Positions 26,091 to 40,307 of a DNA stretch of 64,000 bases are shown piece by piece. Made by a program: the position numbers and the translations under genes. Each line of letters starts with the position of its first letter. Positions within the stretch are counted from its first letter, which is position 1. Origin of the DNA: Rheinheimera tangshanensis (GTDB lineage Bacteria; Pseudomonadota; Gammaproteobacteria; Enterobacterales; Alteromonadaceae). The notes under the pieces were generated by a model, which was not told where the DNA came from, did not search any database, and saw only the letters and a list, made by a program, of their open reading frames with translations. The stretch is taken from positions 116,870 through 180,869 of the forward strand of contig NZ_BMLH01000008.1 in NCBI RefSeq assembly GCF_014645135.1, written 5' to 3'.

Positions 26091-27725
26091 TCAGGCCTTA
26101 GTGTATAAGCCTTTTTTCTCCATGCCACGGTAGATATACAACATCTGGGCCAATGAAATCAGGTTGCTGACTAACCAGTACAACACCAGACCACTTGGGA
26201 ACCACAGGAAGAATACGGAGAACACTACTGGCATCCACAGCATAATTTTTTGCTGCATTGGATCCGTCACTGTCATAGGCTGTAGTTTTTGCATCACAAA
26301 CATACTGATACCAAACAGCACTGGTAACACATAATACGGGTCTTGGGTGGATAAATCCTGGATCCACAACATAAACGGAGCCTGACGTAATTCCACACTC
26401 TCAACAAACACCCAGTATAACGCCAGGAAGATTGGCATTTGCACCAGCATAGGTAAGCAACCACCCATAGGGTTTACTTTTTCTTTGCGGTACAGTTCCA
26501 TCATGGCCGGGCCCATCTTTTGACGGTCGTCTTTATAACGGGCTTGTAGTTCGTCAATTTTTGGCTTCAGATTACGCATCTTGGCCATAGACTCATACTG
26601 CACTTTGGTCAGAGGGTACATCACACCTTTCACAATCAAGGTGATGATAATAATAGCCACGCCCCAGTTGCTGACAAAACCCTGGATCAAGGTCAGTAAC
26701 CAGAATAAAGGCTGGGAAATAAACCATAAGAAACCGTAGTCGACTGTCAGATCCAGACCGTCCGCAATAGCGGCTAAGTTATCCTGATCCTTTGGACCTG
26801 CATAAAAAGTAGAAGCAATAGTCAGGCTTTCTCCGGCCGGGATTGTCAATTCAGGGCCTTTAACGCCTACAATCCCGTTACCGTTATTCACTAAGCTATA
26901 CAGCTGATTGTCTGCAGTTTTTTCCGGAACCCAGGCGGCAACAAAGTAGTGCTCCAGCATAGCCACCCAACCACCTTTGGTAGATTGAGCCAGGTTAGTT
27001 TCCTGCATATCTTCAAATGTATATTTTTCATAACGTTTGTCTGAAGTAGAGAAAGCACCACCACGATAAATAGGCATCATCATACTGCTGCTTTTGCCGT
27101 TATCAATGGTTTGCACCAGATGCTGGTAAGACTGCACTAACTTCGTTTGCGCAGTGGTATTTTTCAGCAAATATTCTACCCGGACATCATATTTTCCAGC
27201 GGTAAAGATGTAGCGTTTTTCAATCTCTAAACCGTTATGGTTAAAGGTTAAAGGTACTACTATTTGCTGTTCGCCATTGGCTAACTGGTAGTTGGTTTGT
27301 GCAACGCTGTACACAGGACGACCACTATTACGTTTATCATCCGGACCGTCTGCCAATAAGCCAGATTGTGCCACGTATTCAAAACCGTTCAACTTACGCA
27401 TCAGCTGATAAGGCTGGTCGCTGTCTTTAGTCAGAGTAAAAGCTGGTAAAGTTAAATCAACAATATCGCCACCTTTAGTGTCGATTTGTACTTTTAATAC
27501 ATCAGTACTGACGGTGATCACTTGTTGAGTAGCTACTGGCGCCGCAGCTTGAGCTGAAGTACCAGAACTGCTTAATTGTAAGTCGGCTGAACCTGCTGAA
27601 GTGGTTGTGCTTTGTTCAGTGACCGGAGTGACTGGTTTAGGCGCGTGATCGGTTTGCCATGCCTGCCATAACAATAAGCTCACGAAGGCGAGGGCTATCA
27701 CTAATAAACTGCGTTGAGAATCCAT
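26091..27725 (-). CDS. yidC: membrane protein insertase YidC
   Basis: The 544-residue protein has an N-terminal membrane anchor (SLLVIALAFVSLLLWQAW), a large periplasmic beta domain (about 60-330) and five C-terminal insertase helices. The conserved region PLTKVQYESMAKMRNLKPKI follows the second helix. It inserts proteins such as F0 subunit c and helps SecYEG. It lies 3 bases after yidD. Confidence 0.98.
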   Translation of the reverse strand: MDSQRSLLVIALAFVSLLLWQAWQTDHAPKPVTPVTEQSTTTSAGSADLQLSSSGTSAQAAAPVATQQVITVSTDVLKVQIDTKGGDIVDLTLPAFTLTKDSDQPYQLMRKLNGFEYVAQSGLLADGPDDKRNSGRPVYSVAQTNYQLANGEQQIVVPLTFNHNGLEIEKRYIFTAGKYDVRVEYLLKNTTAQTKLVQSYQHLVQTIDNGKSSSMMMPIYRGGAFSTSDKRYEKYTFEDMQETNLAQSTKGGWVAMLEHYFVAAWVPEKTADNQLYSLVNNGNGIVGVKGPELTIPAGESLTIASTFYAGPKDQDNLAAIADGLDLTVDYGFLWFISQPLFWLLTLIQGFVSNWGVAIIIITLIVKGVMYPLTKVQYESMAKMRNLKPKIDELQARYKDDRQKMGPAMMELYRKEKVNPMGGCLPMLVQMPIFLALYWVFVESVELRQAPFMLWIQDLSTQDPYYVLPVLFGISMFVMQKLQPMTVTDPMQQKIMLWMPVVFSVFFLWFPSGLVLYWLVSNLISLAQMLYIYRGMEKKGLYTKA

Positions 27726-27728
27726 CTG

Positions 27729-27992
27729 TTAGTTAGTCTCTTTCTGCTTTTGTGGAACCGGGTCTTCACCACCGGGATGTAAGGGGTGACATTTTAATAA
27801 ACGTTTTGTAGTTAACCAACCACCTTTTACAGCACCAAAGCGTTCTATGGCTTCAATGGCGTAATGAGAACAGGTGGGATAAAACCGGCAACTGGGTCCA
27901 AATAACGGACTGATCAACTTCTGATAACCACGCACAGTGGAAATTAGCAGTCTTGCACCAGTGTTTTGTATTGGCGAGCTATTTTGCCCCAT
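27729..27992 (-). CDS. yidD: membrane protein insertion efficiency factor
   Basis: The 87-residue protein has the family core [28 protein letters not shown] and [12 protein letters not shown] with conserved Cys. It has an amphipathic N-terminal helix and supports YidC-dependent insertion. The ATG at 27992 makes the gene overlap the 3' end of rnpA by 49 bases, a common arrangement; later starts are possible. Confidence 0.94.
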   Translation of the reverse strand: MGQNSSPIQNTGARLLISTVRGYQKLISPLFGPSCRFYPTCSHYAIEAIERFGAVKGGWLTTKRLLKCHPLHPGGEDPVPQKQKETN

Positions 27993-28315
27993 AACTTATC
28001 CAGTTGCTTGTGCAATTCTTCATTGGGCGTATTGCTGATATCACCTTTTACCATCAAAACTAAATCAACAGGTGGAAGTTCATGTTGGTGTAGCCGAAAG
28101 CTATCCCGTGAACATCTTTTGATGCGGTTTCGATGCGTGGCTAATTTAACACGTTTTTTGGCAATAGTCAGACCAAGTCTTGGATGAACAGACTGATTAG
28201 GTTTGCACAAGATAGTAAAGAGAGGAGAAGAAACCCGAAAAGGATTTTGGAAGACGTTGTCGAATTCGCGGGGAGTTAACAGACGTAACTCCCTGCTGAA
28301 TGTATAGCTGACCAC
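27944..28315 (-). CDS. rnpA: ribonuclease P protein component
   Basis: The 123-residue basic protein has the RNA-binding signature [22 protein letters not shown] and a following acidic-to-basic C-terminus. It binds RNase P RNA for 5' tRNA maturation. The GTG at 28315 starts [18 protein letters not shown]. It is 19 bases downstream of rpmH; translation of the two is normally coupled. Confidence 0.96.
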   Translation of the reverse strand: MVSYTFSRELRLLTPREFDNVFQNPFRVSSPLFTILCKPNQSVHPRLGLTIAKKRVKLATHRNRIKRCSRDSFRLHQHELPPVDLVLMVKGDISNTPNEELHKQLDKLWGKIARQYKTLVQDC

Positions 28316-28334
28316 GCAGCGCTTACGAATCTGA

Positions 28335-28579
<245 letters not shown>

Positions 28580-28635
28580 TGCAGATCCTTCTGTTTCTGC
28601 TGATCTGATCATTATTTTTTACTGATCTTTAAAAG

Positions 28636-28644
28636 TTGTCCACA
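28636..28644 (+). promoter_or_regulatory. DnaA box (one mismatch) upstream of dnaA
   Basis: TTGTCCACA differs from TTATCCACA at one base. With the perfect box at 28830 it gives the rpmH-dnaA gap two DnaA sites. Confidence 0.5.
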
Positions 28645-28684
28645 AGGCAGGTCATTTAACTGGGATAAAATGTGAGTTGTTTTA

Positions 28685-28800
28685 AAAAACAGCGGTTTTT
28701 GGACCGCTTTGGTCTGATCTTTTGCTTGCATATCAGTAAATGGAATAAGAGGTTTATTTCAATATAAAACAATAGGTTACATATTGTTTTTGTCGCTCGT
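28685..28800. other. two hairpins in the rpmH-dnaA gap
   Basis: AGCGGT/ACCGCT forms a small stem at about 28691-28708. AAAACAATA (28766-28774) and TATTGTTTT (28782-28790) are perfect inverted 9-mers with a 7-base loop. They may be transcription boundaries or part of dnaA control. No gene is seen in this 443-base gap. Confidence 0.4.
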
Positions 28801-28822
28801 CGCATTTTTGCAAAAGTCAATA

Positions 28823-28852
28823 TTGAACTTGTGGATAAGATCGTATGATAAT
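28823..28852 (+). promoter_or_regulatory. dnaA promoter with embedded DnaA box
   Basis: TTGAAC (28823-28828), an 18-base spacer and GATAAT (28847-28852) form the likely promoter. A perfect DnaA box TGTGGATAA (28830-28838) lies inside the spacer, which fits self-repression by DnaA. Confidence 0.65.
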
Positions 28853-28912
28853 GCTGCTCTTTTCACTTACGCCTGCCTAACTAAATAATAATTATTAGGG
28901 GCTTTTGGAGAT

Positions 28913-30277
28913 ATGGTGTATCAGTCCGTTTGGAAAAATTGCCTCGAAGCGCTCCAAGCCGAGCTACCAGCTCGTGATTTTGGAACCTGGATCCGTCCAT
29001 TACAAGCTGACAGCTCGCATGACGCACTGACTTTGTATGCGCCTAACCGCTTTGTGCTGGATTGGGTGCGTGACAAATACCTGAACCGGATCAATGAACT
29101 GATCCAGGGCTATTGTGGCGATCATGCGCCACGGCTGCGCTTTGATGTAGGTTCAACCCAAAAGCCTTTAGCTAGCCCTGTGAATCAATTACCACGGGTT
29201 GCTCCAGCTGCAGCTCCGGTGGCCGCTATGCCTGAGCCAGCGCCAAAAACTATAGTGAACAGCAACGTCAATGCGAAGCATAACTTCGATAACTTTGTTG
29301 AAGGTAAATCGAACCAGTTAGCGCGCGCAGCAGCCAAGCAAGTGGCCGACAATCCGGGCACTGCTTATAATCCGCTATTTTTATATGGCGGTACTGGTTT
29401 AGGTAAAACTCACTTATTGCATGCGGTAGGTAACGGTATTCTGGCGAAAAAGCCTGATGCTAAAGTGATTTATATGCACTCAGAACGTTTTGTACAGGAT
29501 ATGGTTAAAGCCTTACAAAACAATGCGATAGAAGAGTTTAAACGCTATTATCGCTCTGTGGATGCGCTGCTTATCGATGATATTCAATTCTTCGCGAAAA
29601 AAGATCGTTCCCAGGAAGAGTTCTTTCATACCTTTAATGCTTTGCTTGAAGGCAACCAACAGATCATTTTAACCAGCGATCGTTACCCAAAAGAAATAGA
29701 CGGCGTGGAAGAGCGCTTAAAAAGCCGGTTTGGCTGGGGTTTAACTATAGCGATCGAACCACCAGAGTTAGAAACCCGGGTTGCGATCCTGATGCGTAAA
29801 GCGCAGGAGATCAATATTCGTTTGCCGGAAGAAGTGGCGTTTTTTGTCGCTAAACGTTTGCGCTCTAATGTGCGTGAATTAGAAGGGGCGTTAAACCGTA
29901 TTTCTGCTAATGCCAATTTTACTGGCCGTCCTATTACCATCGACTTTGTGCGCGAAGCATTACGCGATATGCTGGCTTTGCAGGACAAGTTAGTCACTAT
30001 TGAGAATATTCAGAAAACTGTGGCCGAGTATTACAAAATACGGGTGGCGGATTTATTGTCCAAACGCCGCAGTCGTTCAGTGGCCCGCCCACGTCAAATG
30101 GCGATGGCTTTGGCGAAAGAACTGACCAACCACAGCTTGCCGGAAATTGGCGATGCTTTTGGTGGCCGTGACCACACCACTGTGTTGCATGCGTGTCGTA
30201 AAATCGAATCGTTAAAAGAAGAGACGCATGAAATTAAAGAAGATTTCCAAAACTTAATTCGAACATTGTCTTCATAA
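28913..30277 (+). CDS. dnaA: chromosomal replication initiator DnaA
   Basis: The 454-residue AAA+ protein has domain I ([22 protein letters not shown]), a Pro/Ala linker, Walker [14 protein letters not shown], Walker [10 protein letters not shown] and the DNA-binding signature [15 protein letters not shown]. It opens oriC. The ATG at 28913 is only 2 bases from GGAG; the next codon, GTG, has 5-base spacing and could be the true start. dnaN follows within 15 bases. Confidence 0.98.
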   Translation: MVYQSVWKNCLEALQAELPARDFGTWIRPLQADSSHDALTLYAPNRFVLDWVRDKYLNRINELIQGYCGDHAPRLRFDVGSTQKPLASPVNQLPRVAPAAAPVAAMPEPAPKTIVNSNVNAKHNFDNFVEGKSNQLARAAAKQVADNPGTAYNPLFLYGGTGLGKTHLLHAVGNGILAKKPDAKVIYMHSERFVQDMVKALQNNAIEEFKRYYRSVDALLIDDIQFFAKKDRSQEEFFHTFNALLEGNQQIILTSDRYPKEIDGVEERLKSRFGWGLTIAIEPPELETRVAILMRKAQEINIRLPEEVAFFVAKRLRSNVRELEGALNRISANANFTGRPITIDFVREALRDMLALQDKLVTIENIQKTVAEYYKIRVADLLSKRRSRSVARPRQMAMALAKELTNHSLPEIGDAFGGRDHTTVLHACRKIESLKEETHEIKEDFQNLIRTLSS

Positions 30278-30289
30278 TAGGGAATGGTG

Positions 30290-31399
30290 ATGCAATTTAC
30301 TATTGAACGCGACGCTCTGCTCAAACCCTTACAAATGGTGTCAGGTGCTATTGAACGGCGCCATACTTTACCTATTTTGTCGAACGTGTTGATTGAAGCG
30401 CGCGAAGACGGTCAGCTCATTCTGACCGGTACCGATTTAGAAATCGAATTGGTGGCTATGTCACCTATCCAGCAACTGATCAGTCCAGGCCGTATAACTG
30501 TGCCGGCGAAAAAGATTCTGGATATTTGCCGTAGTTTGCCTGACACCTCTTTATTAAGTGTCACAGTGCAGGGCGATAACTGTGTGGTCAGCACAGGCAA
30601 AAGTAAATTTACGTTATCGACTTTAAGTGCCAACGATTATCCAAATTTAGAAAGCTGGCAAGGTGAAGTTGACTTGCAGTTACCACGCAGCCAGTTACGT
30701 CATTTACTAGATGATACAGCATTTTCTATGGCGAACCAGGATGTGCGCTATTACCTGAACGGTTTGTTATTTGAAGTAGATAACGGCACTTTACGTTCTG
30801 TCGCAACCGACGGTCACCGTCTGGCCATGAGTTCTATTGAATTGGCTGCTACGGCCGGTCATCAAAAACAAATCATTATTCCGCGCAAAGGTGTGCTGGA
30901 AGTCATGCGTTTATTGATTGCTGATGATCAACTGGTGACGTTAAGTTTAGGTCAAAACCATATTCGTTTAACCGATACTCAGTTCAGCTTCAGCTGTAAA
31001 TTGATTGACGGCCGTTTCCCTGATTATCGTCGTGTTTTGCCACGCAACAGCACTAAGCTGGTGACCGCACACCGTGATGTATTAAAAGACTCTTGTGTTC
31101 GCGCTTCTATTTTATCGAATGAAAAATACCGTGGCGTGCGTTTTACTTTGAGTTCAGGCGAGCTGCAGATTGTGGCGAATAACCCGGAACACGAACAGGC
31201 CGAAGAAAGTATCGAAGTGGAATACCAGGGCGATACGCTGGAGATTGGTTTTAACGTCGGCTACTTGCTCGACGTACTCAATACCTTATCAACCGACCTG
31301 GTGGTGCTGCATTTAAGTGACGGTAACTCCAGTGCGCTGATTGAAGGCGTCGGTGCTAAGTCAGGTGCCATGTATGTTGTGATGCCAATGCGTTTATAG
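30290..31399 (+). CDS. dnaN: DNA polymerase III beta sliding clamp
   Basis: The 369-residue protein has three clamp domains, starting MQFTIERDALLKPLQMVSG and ending GAMYVVMPMRL as in proteobacteria. I use the ATG at 30290 to match the family N-terminus; another ATG lies two codons upstream. It is part of dnaA-dnaN-recF-gyrB. Confidence 0.97.
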   Translation: MQFTIERDALLKPLQMVSGAIERRHTLPILSNVLIEAREDGQLILTGTDLEIELVAMSPIQQLISPGRITVPAKKILDICRSLPDTSLLSVTVQGDNCVVSTGKSKFTLSTLSANDYPNLESWQGEVDLQLPRSQLRHLLDDTAFSMANQDVRYYLNGLLFEVDNGTLRSVATDGHRLAMSSIELAATAGHQKQIIIPRKGVLEVMRLLIADDQLVTLSLGQNHIRLTDTQFSFSCKLIDGRFPDYRRVLPRNSTKLVTAHRDVLKDSCVRASILSNEKYRGVRFTLSSGELQIVANNPEHEQAEESIEVEYQGDTLEIGFNVGYLLDVLNTLSTDLVVLHLSDGNSSALIEGVGAKSGAMYVVMPMRL

Positions 31400-31402
31400 T
31401 GA

Positions 31403-34926
<3,524 letters not shown>

Positions 34927-34947
34927 GCTGTAAAGCTTGAAAACAGA

Positions 34948-34971
34948 AAAGGCTCCTCACGGAGCCTTTCT
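34948..34971 (+). terminator. gyrB terminator
   Basis: AAAGGCTCC-TCAC-GGAGCCTTT is a perfect 9-bp stem, ending the dnaA-dnaN-recF-gyrB unit. Confidence 0.9.
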
Positions 34972-35076
34972 AATTTAATAAAGCTTAAAAAACCCATAAA
35001 AAACGCGGCTTAGCGCTACAGTTCGACGCCGCAAATAGGTATACTTTTCAGTCATTTTTACCAGCAGGTCAGGCTA

Positions 35077-36009
35077 ATGCAAAAGTACGATATGAAGACC
35101 TTCCAGGGGTTGATCCTGGCATTACAAGATTATTGGGCACGCCAGGGCTGCGTTATTGTTCAGCCGCTGGATATGGAAGTAGGGGCCGGTACTTTCCACC
35201 CGATGACATTCTTACGTTCTTTAGGCCCTGAGCCTACCAACGTGGCTTACGTGCAGCCTTGCCGCCGTCCTACTGATGGCCGTTACGGTGAAAACCCTAA
35301 CCGTCTGCAGCACTACTATCAGTTTCAGGTGATCTTAAAGCCGTCACCAGCCAATATTCAGGAGCTGTATTTAGGTTCCCTGCGTGAACTGGGTATTGAT
35401 ACCCTGGTGCACGATATCCGTTTCGTCGAAGACAACTGGGAATCGCCAACGCTGGGCGCCTGGGGTCTGGGTTGGGAAGTGTGGCTAAACGGCATGGAAG
35501 TGACTCAGTTCACTTATTTCCAGCAAGTAGGTGGCTTAGAGTGCCGTCCTGTTACTGGCGAAATTACCTATGGTTTAGAGCGTCTGGCGATGTACATCCA
35601 GGGCGTCGACAGTATTTATGATCTGGTCTGGGCGGACGGTCCTTTAGGTCGTGTCACTTACGGTGATGTGTTCCACCAGAACGAAGTAGAGCAGTCCACT
35701 TACAACTTTGAATATGCGGACGTACCTGCGCTGTTCGCATACTTCGACCAGTGTGAAGCCGAAAGCCAGAAGCTGATTGAAGCAGGTTTAGCTTTACCTG
35801 CTTATGAAAAAGTAATGAAAGCCTCACATGCGTTTAACTTATTGGATGCCCGTCACGCCATTTCTGTGACTGAGCGTCAGCGTTATATTCTGCGGGTGCG
35901 CACCCTGGCTAAAGCCTGTGCTGAAGCCTATTTCGCTGCGCGGGAAAAGTTAGGTTTTCCCTTATGTAGTGATAGCAAGCGCCGTAACCAGTCAACGCAG
36001 GAGGCATAA
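35077..36009 (+). CDS. glyQ: glycyl-tRNA synthetase alpha subunit
   Basis: The 310-residue class II catalytic subunit opens [20 protein letters not shown]. It has [20 protein letters not shown] and the motif 3 region [16 protein letters not shown]. With GlyS it forms the tetramer that charges tRNA-Gly. Its stop TAA overlaps the glyS ATG by one base (TAATG), so translation is coupled. Confidence 0.98.
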   Translation: MQKYDMKTFQGLILALQDYWARQGCVIVQPLDMEVGAGTFHPMTFLRSLGPEPTNVAYVQPCRRPTDGRYGENPNRLQHYYQFQVILKPSPANIQELYLGSLRELGIDTLVHDIRFVEDNWESPTLGAWGLGWEVWLNGMEVTQFTYFQQVGGLECRPVTGEITYGLERLAMYIQGVDSIYDLVWADGPLGRVTYGDVFHQNEVEQSTYNFEYADVPALFAYFDQCEAESQKLIEAGLALPAYEKVMKASHAFNLLDARHAISVTERQRYILRVRTLAKACAEAYFAAREKLGFPLCSDSKRRNQSTQEA

Positions 36010-38066
36010 TGTCTGTGCAAGATTTTTTCGTAGAAATTGGTACCGAAGAATTACCACCAAAAGCTTTAAAAACTCTGGCGACCGCCTTTGCTGACAATAT
36101 CACTGAAGAACTGGCCAAGCAGAACCTGAGCCATGGCGAGGTCCACTGGTATGCAGCGCCGCGCCGTTTAGCGGTTCGTGTCAACCAACTAGCCTTGCAG
36201 CAACAAGACAAAGTGGTAGAAAAACGTGGCCCGGCTTTGGCTGCTGCTTTTGATGCCGATGGCAAGCCCACTAAAGCTGCTGCAGCCTGGGCCGCATCAA
36301 ACGGTATTACTGCAGATCAAGCCGAACGTTTAGAAACTGACAAAGGCGCCTGGCTGATTCATAAAGCGCTGATTAAAGGTGAAAGCACAGCTTCTTTATT
36401 GCCAGCTGTAATCACTACTGCTTTAGCTAAGTTGCCTATTGCCAAGCCAATGCGCTGGGGGAATTCAACAGCTGAATTTATCCGCCCTGTGCACACTGTG
36501 ACCTTGTTATTAGGTGATGACGTAGTGCCTGCTACTATTCTTGGCAAAGAGTCAGGTCGTGTCAGCTATGGCCACCGTTTCCATGCACCAGCTTTGGTTG
36601 AGATTAAAAATGCTGATAGCTATTTAAGTACGCTTGAACAGTCTTATGTCATTGCCGACTTTGCCAAACGTAAAGCTATTATCGCTGAAAACGTAGCAGC
36701 TCAGGCCAAAGCCTTAAACGGCGTGGCACTGATGGATGATGCTTTATTGGAAGAAGTGGCTTCATTGGTTGAATGGCCAGTTGTGCTGGTCGGTTCTTTT
36801 GAAGAACGTTTCCTGCAAGTTCCGGCTGAGCCGTTAATCTCCACCATGAAAGACAACCAAAAGTATTTCCCGCTGGTTGATAACAATGGCAAGTTGCTGA
36901 ATAAATTCATCTTTGTCGCCAATATCGCCAGCAAAGACCCAAGCCAGATTATCTCTGGTAACGAAAAAGTGGTGCGCCCACGTTTATCTGACGCTCAGTT
37001 CTTTTTTGTTACAGACGCTAAAACCAAACTGGTCGATCGTCTGCCAGCCTTAAGCACAGTATTGTTCCAGCAAAAGCTGGGTACTTTGTTAGAGAAATCA
37101 GAGCGTATCGCCAAAGTGGCCGCTTTTATTGCCGGCAAAATTGGTGCTGATGTTACTCATGCAGAACGCGCTGGTTTGTTATCCAAAACCGACTTAATGA
37201 CCAATATGGTTGGCGAGTTCCCAGAAGTGCAGGGCGTGATGGGTATGCATTATGCCCGTTTGGACGGTGAAGCCGAAGCTGTGGCTGTAGCGCTGAACGA
37301 GCAATACAAACCACGTTTTGCCGGTGACAGCCTGCCAAGCCAGCTTGAAGCTTGTGCTGTAGCCATCGCCGATAAAATGGATTCGCTGGTCGGTATCTTT
37401 GGTATAGGTCAGGCGCCAAAAGGCGACAAAGATCCGTTTGCCTTACGCCGTGCTGCCATTGGTGCACTGCGTATTATGGTGGAAAAACAGTTACCTCTGG
37501 ATCTGCTTGAACTGATTGAATTCAGCAAAACCACCTTCGGTGACAAGCTGACTCAGGCCAGCGTATCCGACGAAGTACTGGACTTTATGCTGGGCCGTTT
37601 CCGCGCCTGGTACGAAGGCGAAGGCTTTGGTGTGGACGTGATCCAGGCTGTATTAGCCCGTCGTCCAACCAATCCGGCCGACTTCGACCGTCGTGTCAAA
37701 GCTGTAGCTGAATTCCGCAAACTGGACGCTGCTTTAGCTTTAGCTGCCGCCAATAAGCGGGTAGCGAATATTCTGGCCAAAGTCACAGAAGCTATTCCTG
37801 CCAGCGTTAACAGCGCTCTGCTGAGCGAAGAAGCGGAACAAGCTCTGTACAAAACCATAGTGGCTGAACAGGCTTATCAGGCCACTGTAAGCAGCTACGC
37901 TGAGGGCTTAAGCCATCTTGCCGCCATGCGCGATGTAGTAGACCAGTTCTTCGACAAAGTGATGGTAAACGCTGATGACGCCGCAGTACGCTTAAACCGT
38001 CAGGCTTTGTTACAGCAATTACGTGAGTTATTCCTGCGTGTAGCGGATATTTCTGTATTGCAGTGA
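36009..38066 (+). CDS. glyS: glycyl-tRNA synthetase beta subunit
   Basis: The 685-residue subunit begins [19 protein letters not shown]. It has the HD-like region and a C-terminal anticodon-binding domain ([15 protein letters not shown]). It is needed for tRNA recognition by the alpha2beta2 enzyme. GGAGG lies 7 bases before the start. A strong terminator follows 20 bases later. Confidence 0.97.
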   Translation: MSVQDFFVEIGTEELPPKALKTLATAFADNITEELAKQNLSHGEVHWYAAPRRLAVRVNQLALQQQDKVVEKRGPALAAAFDADGKPTKAAAAWAASNGITADQAERLETDKGAWLIHKALIKGESTASLLPAVITTALAKLPIAKPMRWGNSTAEFIRPVHTVTLLLGDDVVPATILGKESGRVSYGHRFHAPALVEIKNADSYLSTLEQSYVIADFAKRKAIIAENVAAQAKALNGVALMDDALLEEVASLVEWPVVLVGSFEERFLQVPAEPLISTMKDNQKYFPLVDNNGKLLNKFIFVANIASKDPSQIISGNEKVVRPRLSDAQFFFVTDAKTKLVDRLPALSTVLFQQKLGTLLEKSERIAKVAAFIAGKIGADVTHAERAGLLSKTDLMTNMVGEFPEVQGVMGMHYARLDGEAEAVAVALNEQYKPRFAGDSLPSQLEACAVAIADKMDSLVGIFGIGQAPKGDKDPFALRRAAIGALRIMVEKQLPLDLLELIEFSKTTFGDKLTQASVSDEVLDFMLGRFRAWYEGEGFGVDVIQAVLARRPTNPADFDRRVKAVAEFRKLDAALALAAANKRVANILAKVTEAIPASVNSALLSEEAEQALYKTIVAEQAYQATVSSYAEGLSHLAAMRDVVDQFFDKVMVNADDAAVRLNRQALLQQLRELFLRVADISVLQ

Positions 38067-38088
38067 TATGTAACTGATTGATAATAAT

Positions 38089-38115
38089 TAAAAAAGGAGC
38101 TTCGGCTCCTTTTTT
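38089..38115 (+). terminator. glyQS terminator
   Basis: AAAAAGGAGC-TTCG-GCTCCTTTTT has a UUCG loop and a T-run. Confidence 0.93.
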
Positions 38116-38148
38116 GATGTTCCCGTGAAAACACAGAACCCAAAGTTA

Positions 38149-38182
38149 TTGTCAAAAAGTGTAGCCCTAAGTGCTATATTCA
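38149..38182 (+). promoter_or_regulatory. promoter and operator of the orphan antitoxin gene
   Basis: TAGCCC-TAA-GTGCTA (38162-38176) is a near-perfect palindrome with one mismatched pair. It touches a TGCTATATT extended -10 (38173-38180). This is the usual layout for self-repression by HigA-type antitoxins (inferred). Confidence 0.5.
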
Positions 38183-38205
38183 GTTTTTTACAGAGGTAAA
38201 AATAG

Positions 38206-38511
38206 ATGGGTAACTCTATTCTGGATATGGTGCAGGAAACGGCACGCGATTTACATAAAGCCGGAGTGCTAAAAGACCAAACATTAAGAGACTTTGATCT
38301 GTTGTGTTTGCCTGTTGTAGAGGAATTTGATGCGGAGCAAATCAAACAAATCCGCTTAGATAACAAAGCCAGTCAGGGTGTGTTTGCCGCATATCTGAAT
38401 ACCAGCAAATCTACAGTACAAAAATGGGAGCAGGGCCAGAAAAAGCCGAATGGCCCGTCACTAAAACTGCTGAATCTGGTCGCTAAAAAGGGTCTGGAAG
38501 TGTTGGCTTAG
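38206..38511 (+). CDS. HigA-type antitoxin / XRE-family regulator, no partner toxin seen
   Basis: The 101-residue protein has a helical N-terminus. A C-terminal HTH follows (IKQIRLDNKASQGVFAAYLNTSKSTVQKWEQGQKKPNGPSLKLL) with the WEQG-x-PNG signature of HigA-2/NadS antitoxins. In those systems the toxin gene normally lies directly upstream. Here the upstream 140 bases hold only the glyS terminator and this promoter, so it looks like an orphan. GAGG lies 9 bases before the ATG. A chromosomal regulator unrelated to a toxin is the alternative. Confidence 0.85.
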   Translation: MGNSILDMVQETARDLHKAGVLKDQTLRDFDLLCLPVVEEFDAEQIKQIRLDNKASQGVFAAYLNTSKSTVQKWEQGQKKPNGPSLKLLNLVAKKGLEVLA

Positions 38512-38526
38512 TGTGGGATTAGCAAC

Positions 38527-39273
38527 TCACTGATTTAACCACTTTCTAAACAAAGCTGTTCTGGTTTTACTGCTGATGGCGGGTTCTTTCTCGCAGCTTA
38601 GTACTACAGCCACTGACTCTTTGTTGTAAGGCTCTACCTGCAAAATACTGCTGATATGAATGATATCACTGCGGTTCAGCCGGAAGAATTCACTGGGGTC
38701 GAGCTGAGTTTCAATATCGCCTAAATTGGCTTCTGTCAGTATATGCACGCTGTTATTTTTATCTGTGGCCAGCAATACACCGTTGGCGGCTCGAATAAGC
38801 AGAATATCGGCGACTGGTAAAATAGATAAGCTTTGGCCTTTGCGTAATAAAAAACGTTTTTTGTAGGCCGGAGCTGCTGCCGTGGTAAAAGCAGGCTGTT
38901 GCAGCTTATGTTTAAGCTGGGCAAAGTTCAGCATGGCTTCGGCGAATCTGGGGTAGGAGAAGGGTTTGAGTAAATAATCCACTGCCTGGTACTGAAACAC
39001 CTGCATCCAGTATTGATCATAAGCCGTGGTAAATAGCACTGGGCAAGGCAAATCCAGTTGTTCTAATGCGGTAAATGTTTGGCCATCCGATAGCTCTACA
39101 TCAGAAAAAATCAAATCCAGTTGCTGTGCTTTTGGCTCTGCAGCAAAAAACTCCAGCACCTGAGCTACAGAGCTTAGCTGAGCTATAACTTCGACGTCAG
39201 GCTGATAACGAGTCAGATAACCTGCCAGTTTTTCCGCCGCTAATGGCTCGTCTTCAATAATCAGCACTTTCAT
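38527..39273 (-). CDS. LytTR-family response regulator
   Basis: The 248-residue protein has an N-terminal receiver (EDEPLAAEKL; likely phospho-Asp in LIFSDVELSDG near residue 58; TTAYDQYWMQVF; LLKPFSY). A C-terminal LytTR DNA-binding domain follows (ILLIRAANGVLLATDKN, FFRLNRSDIIHISSI). It is the last gene of a three-gene unit, 26 bases after its kinase. The two 14-bp direct repeats upstream of the unit are the likely binding sites. Confidence 0.93.
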   Translation of the reverse strand: MKVLIIEDEPLAAEKLAGYLTRYQPDVEVIAQLSSVAQVLEFFAAEPKAQQLDLIFSDVELSDGQTFTALEQLDLPCPVLFTTAYDQYWMQVFQYQAVDYLLKPFSYPRFAEAMLNFAQLKHKLQQPAFTTAAAPAYKKRFLLRKGQSLSILPVADILLIRAANGVLLATDKNNSVHILTEANLGDIETQLDPSEFFRLNRSDIIHISSILQVEPYNKESVAVVLSCEKEPAISSKTRTALFRKWLNQ

Positions 39274-39299
39274 GACTTATCCTTGTTTATGCCGCTTTT

Positions 39300-40307
39300 T
39301 TAAATGCACTGCCGCAGTGGTACTTTGACGATAAATTCGTCGTTTTGGATCAGATCAAGTGGTTGACCTATTATTGCCAGACAACGTTCCGCTAAATTAG
39401 TTAAACCAGTGCCGGTGCCGGGCTGGGCAAAAGCTTTAGGTCGCATCGGATGGCGTATGACCAACTGGTTTTGCTGCAGCTCTATTTGAATCAATAAAGG
39501 CTGTTCGGCCGAAGCGCTATTGTGTTTTACCGCGTTTTCCAATAACAGCTGCAGACAGCAGGGCACTAACTGATACTTTGTTTGTTGTTGCGGCTCAATA
39601 GTGATTTGCAACTGAAAACTGGCCGGGAAACGTTGAGCCAACAGCGCCATATACTGCTGTGCAAAAGTCAGCTCGTCGGCCAATGACACCAACATTTTGC
39701 TGCCTTGTTGCAACTGGTAACGGTAAATATCGGCAAAATGGTCGAGAAATTGCTCGGCCTGGTCCGGGCTTTTGTGAATAAGTACAGAGAGCACATTTAA
39801 GTTATTAAACAAAAAGTGCGGGTCCAGCTGTTGTTGCAGCAATTGCAGCTTGAACTGCTGGTTATGCTGCTGCGCCTGCATCAGCTCCAGTTGCTGTTGT
39901 TGTTGGCGTTTTAACACCTGCCACAACAAGTCTGCACCCGCTATTAAGCTATGTACCAGCAGATACATCAGACTAACCCGCAGATACTGCTGTAGCACTA
40001 AGGGCTGGCTAGTGGCGGTATCTATCAAAAGCTGGATGCCAGTCATCAGGCTAACAAAAACCAGTAAACTTAAACCAAAGCTCTGGCTGTAACGCTGCCG
40101 CAATGAAGCCGAGGTGCCTTTAGCCCAAAGTACTGCATCCAGCTTGCGGCTTAGCCACAGCGATAACGCAGCTTGCAAGGTTAGCCAGACAGGAGCATCG
40201 GCATGAAACTGCAGGGGTTGCCCTGGCGCTGTTTGCAGCAGCGCCAGATACAACATCAAACCATAAGAAAAGGCCAATAACACAACAAAGGTTTTTAGCT
40301 GTTTCAT
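39300..40307 (-). CDS. LytS/YehU-like sensor histidine kinase
   Basis: The 335-residue protein has four N-terminal membrane helices within the first 130 residues and a Gln-rich linker. The His_kinase motif is LQQQLDPHFLFNNLNVLS (phospho-acceptor His near residue 163). The ATP-binding N box is LLLENAVKHN, followed by GTGTGLTNLAERC. There is no periplasmic sensor of note, so the signal is likely membrane-borne. Its ATG overlaps the stop of the gene before it (TAATG), implying coupled translation. Confidence 0.93.
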   Translation of the reverse strand: MKQLKTFVVLLAFSYGLMLYLALLQTAPGQPLQFHADAPVWLTLQAALSLWLSRKLDAVLWAKGTSASLRQRYSQSFGLSLLVFVSLMTGIQLLIDTATSQPLVLQQYLRVSLMYLLVHSLIAGADLLWQVLKRQQQQQLELMQAQQHNQQFKLQLLQQQLDPHFLFNNLNVLSVLIHKSPDQAEQFLDHFADIYRYQLQQGSKMLVSLADELTFAQQYMALLAQRFPASFQLQITIEPQQQTKYQLVPCCLQLLLENAVKHNSASAEQPLLIQIELQQNQLVIRHPMRPKAFAQPGTGTGLTNLAERCLAIIGQPLDLIQNDEFIVKVPLRQCI

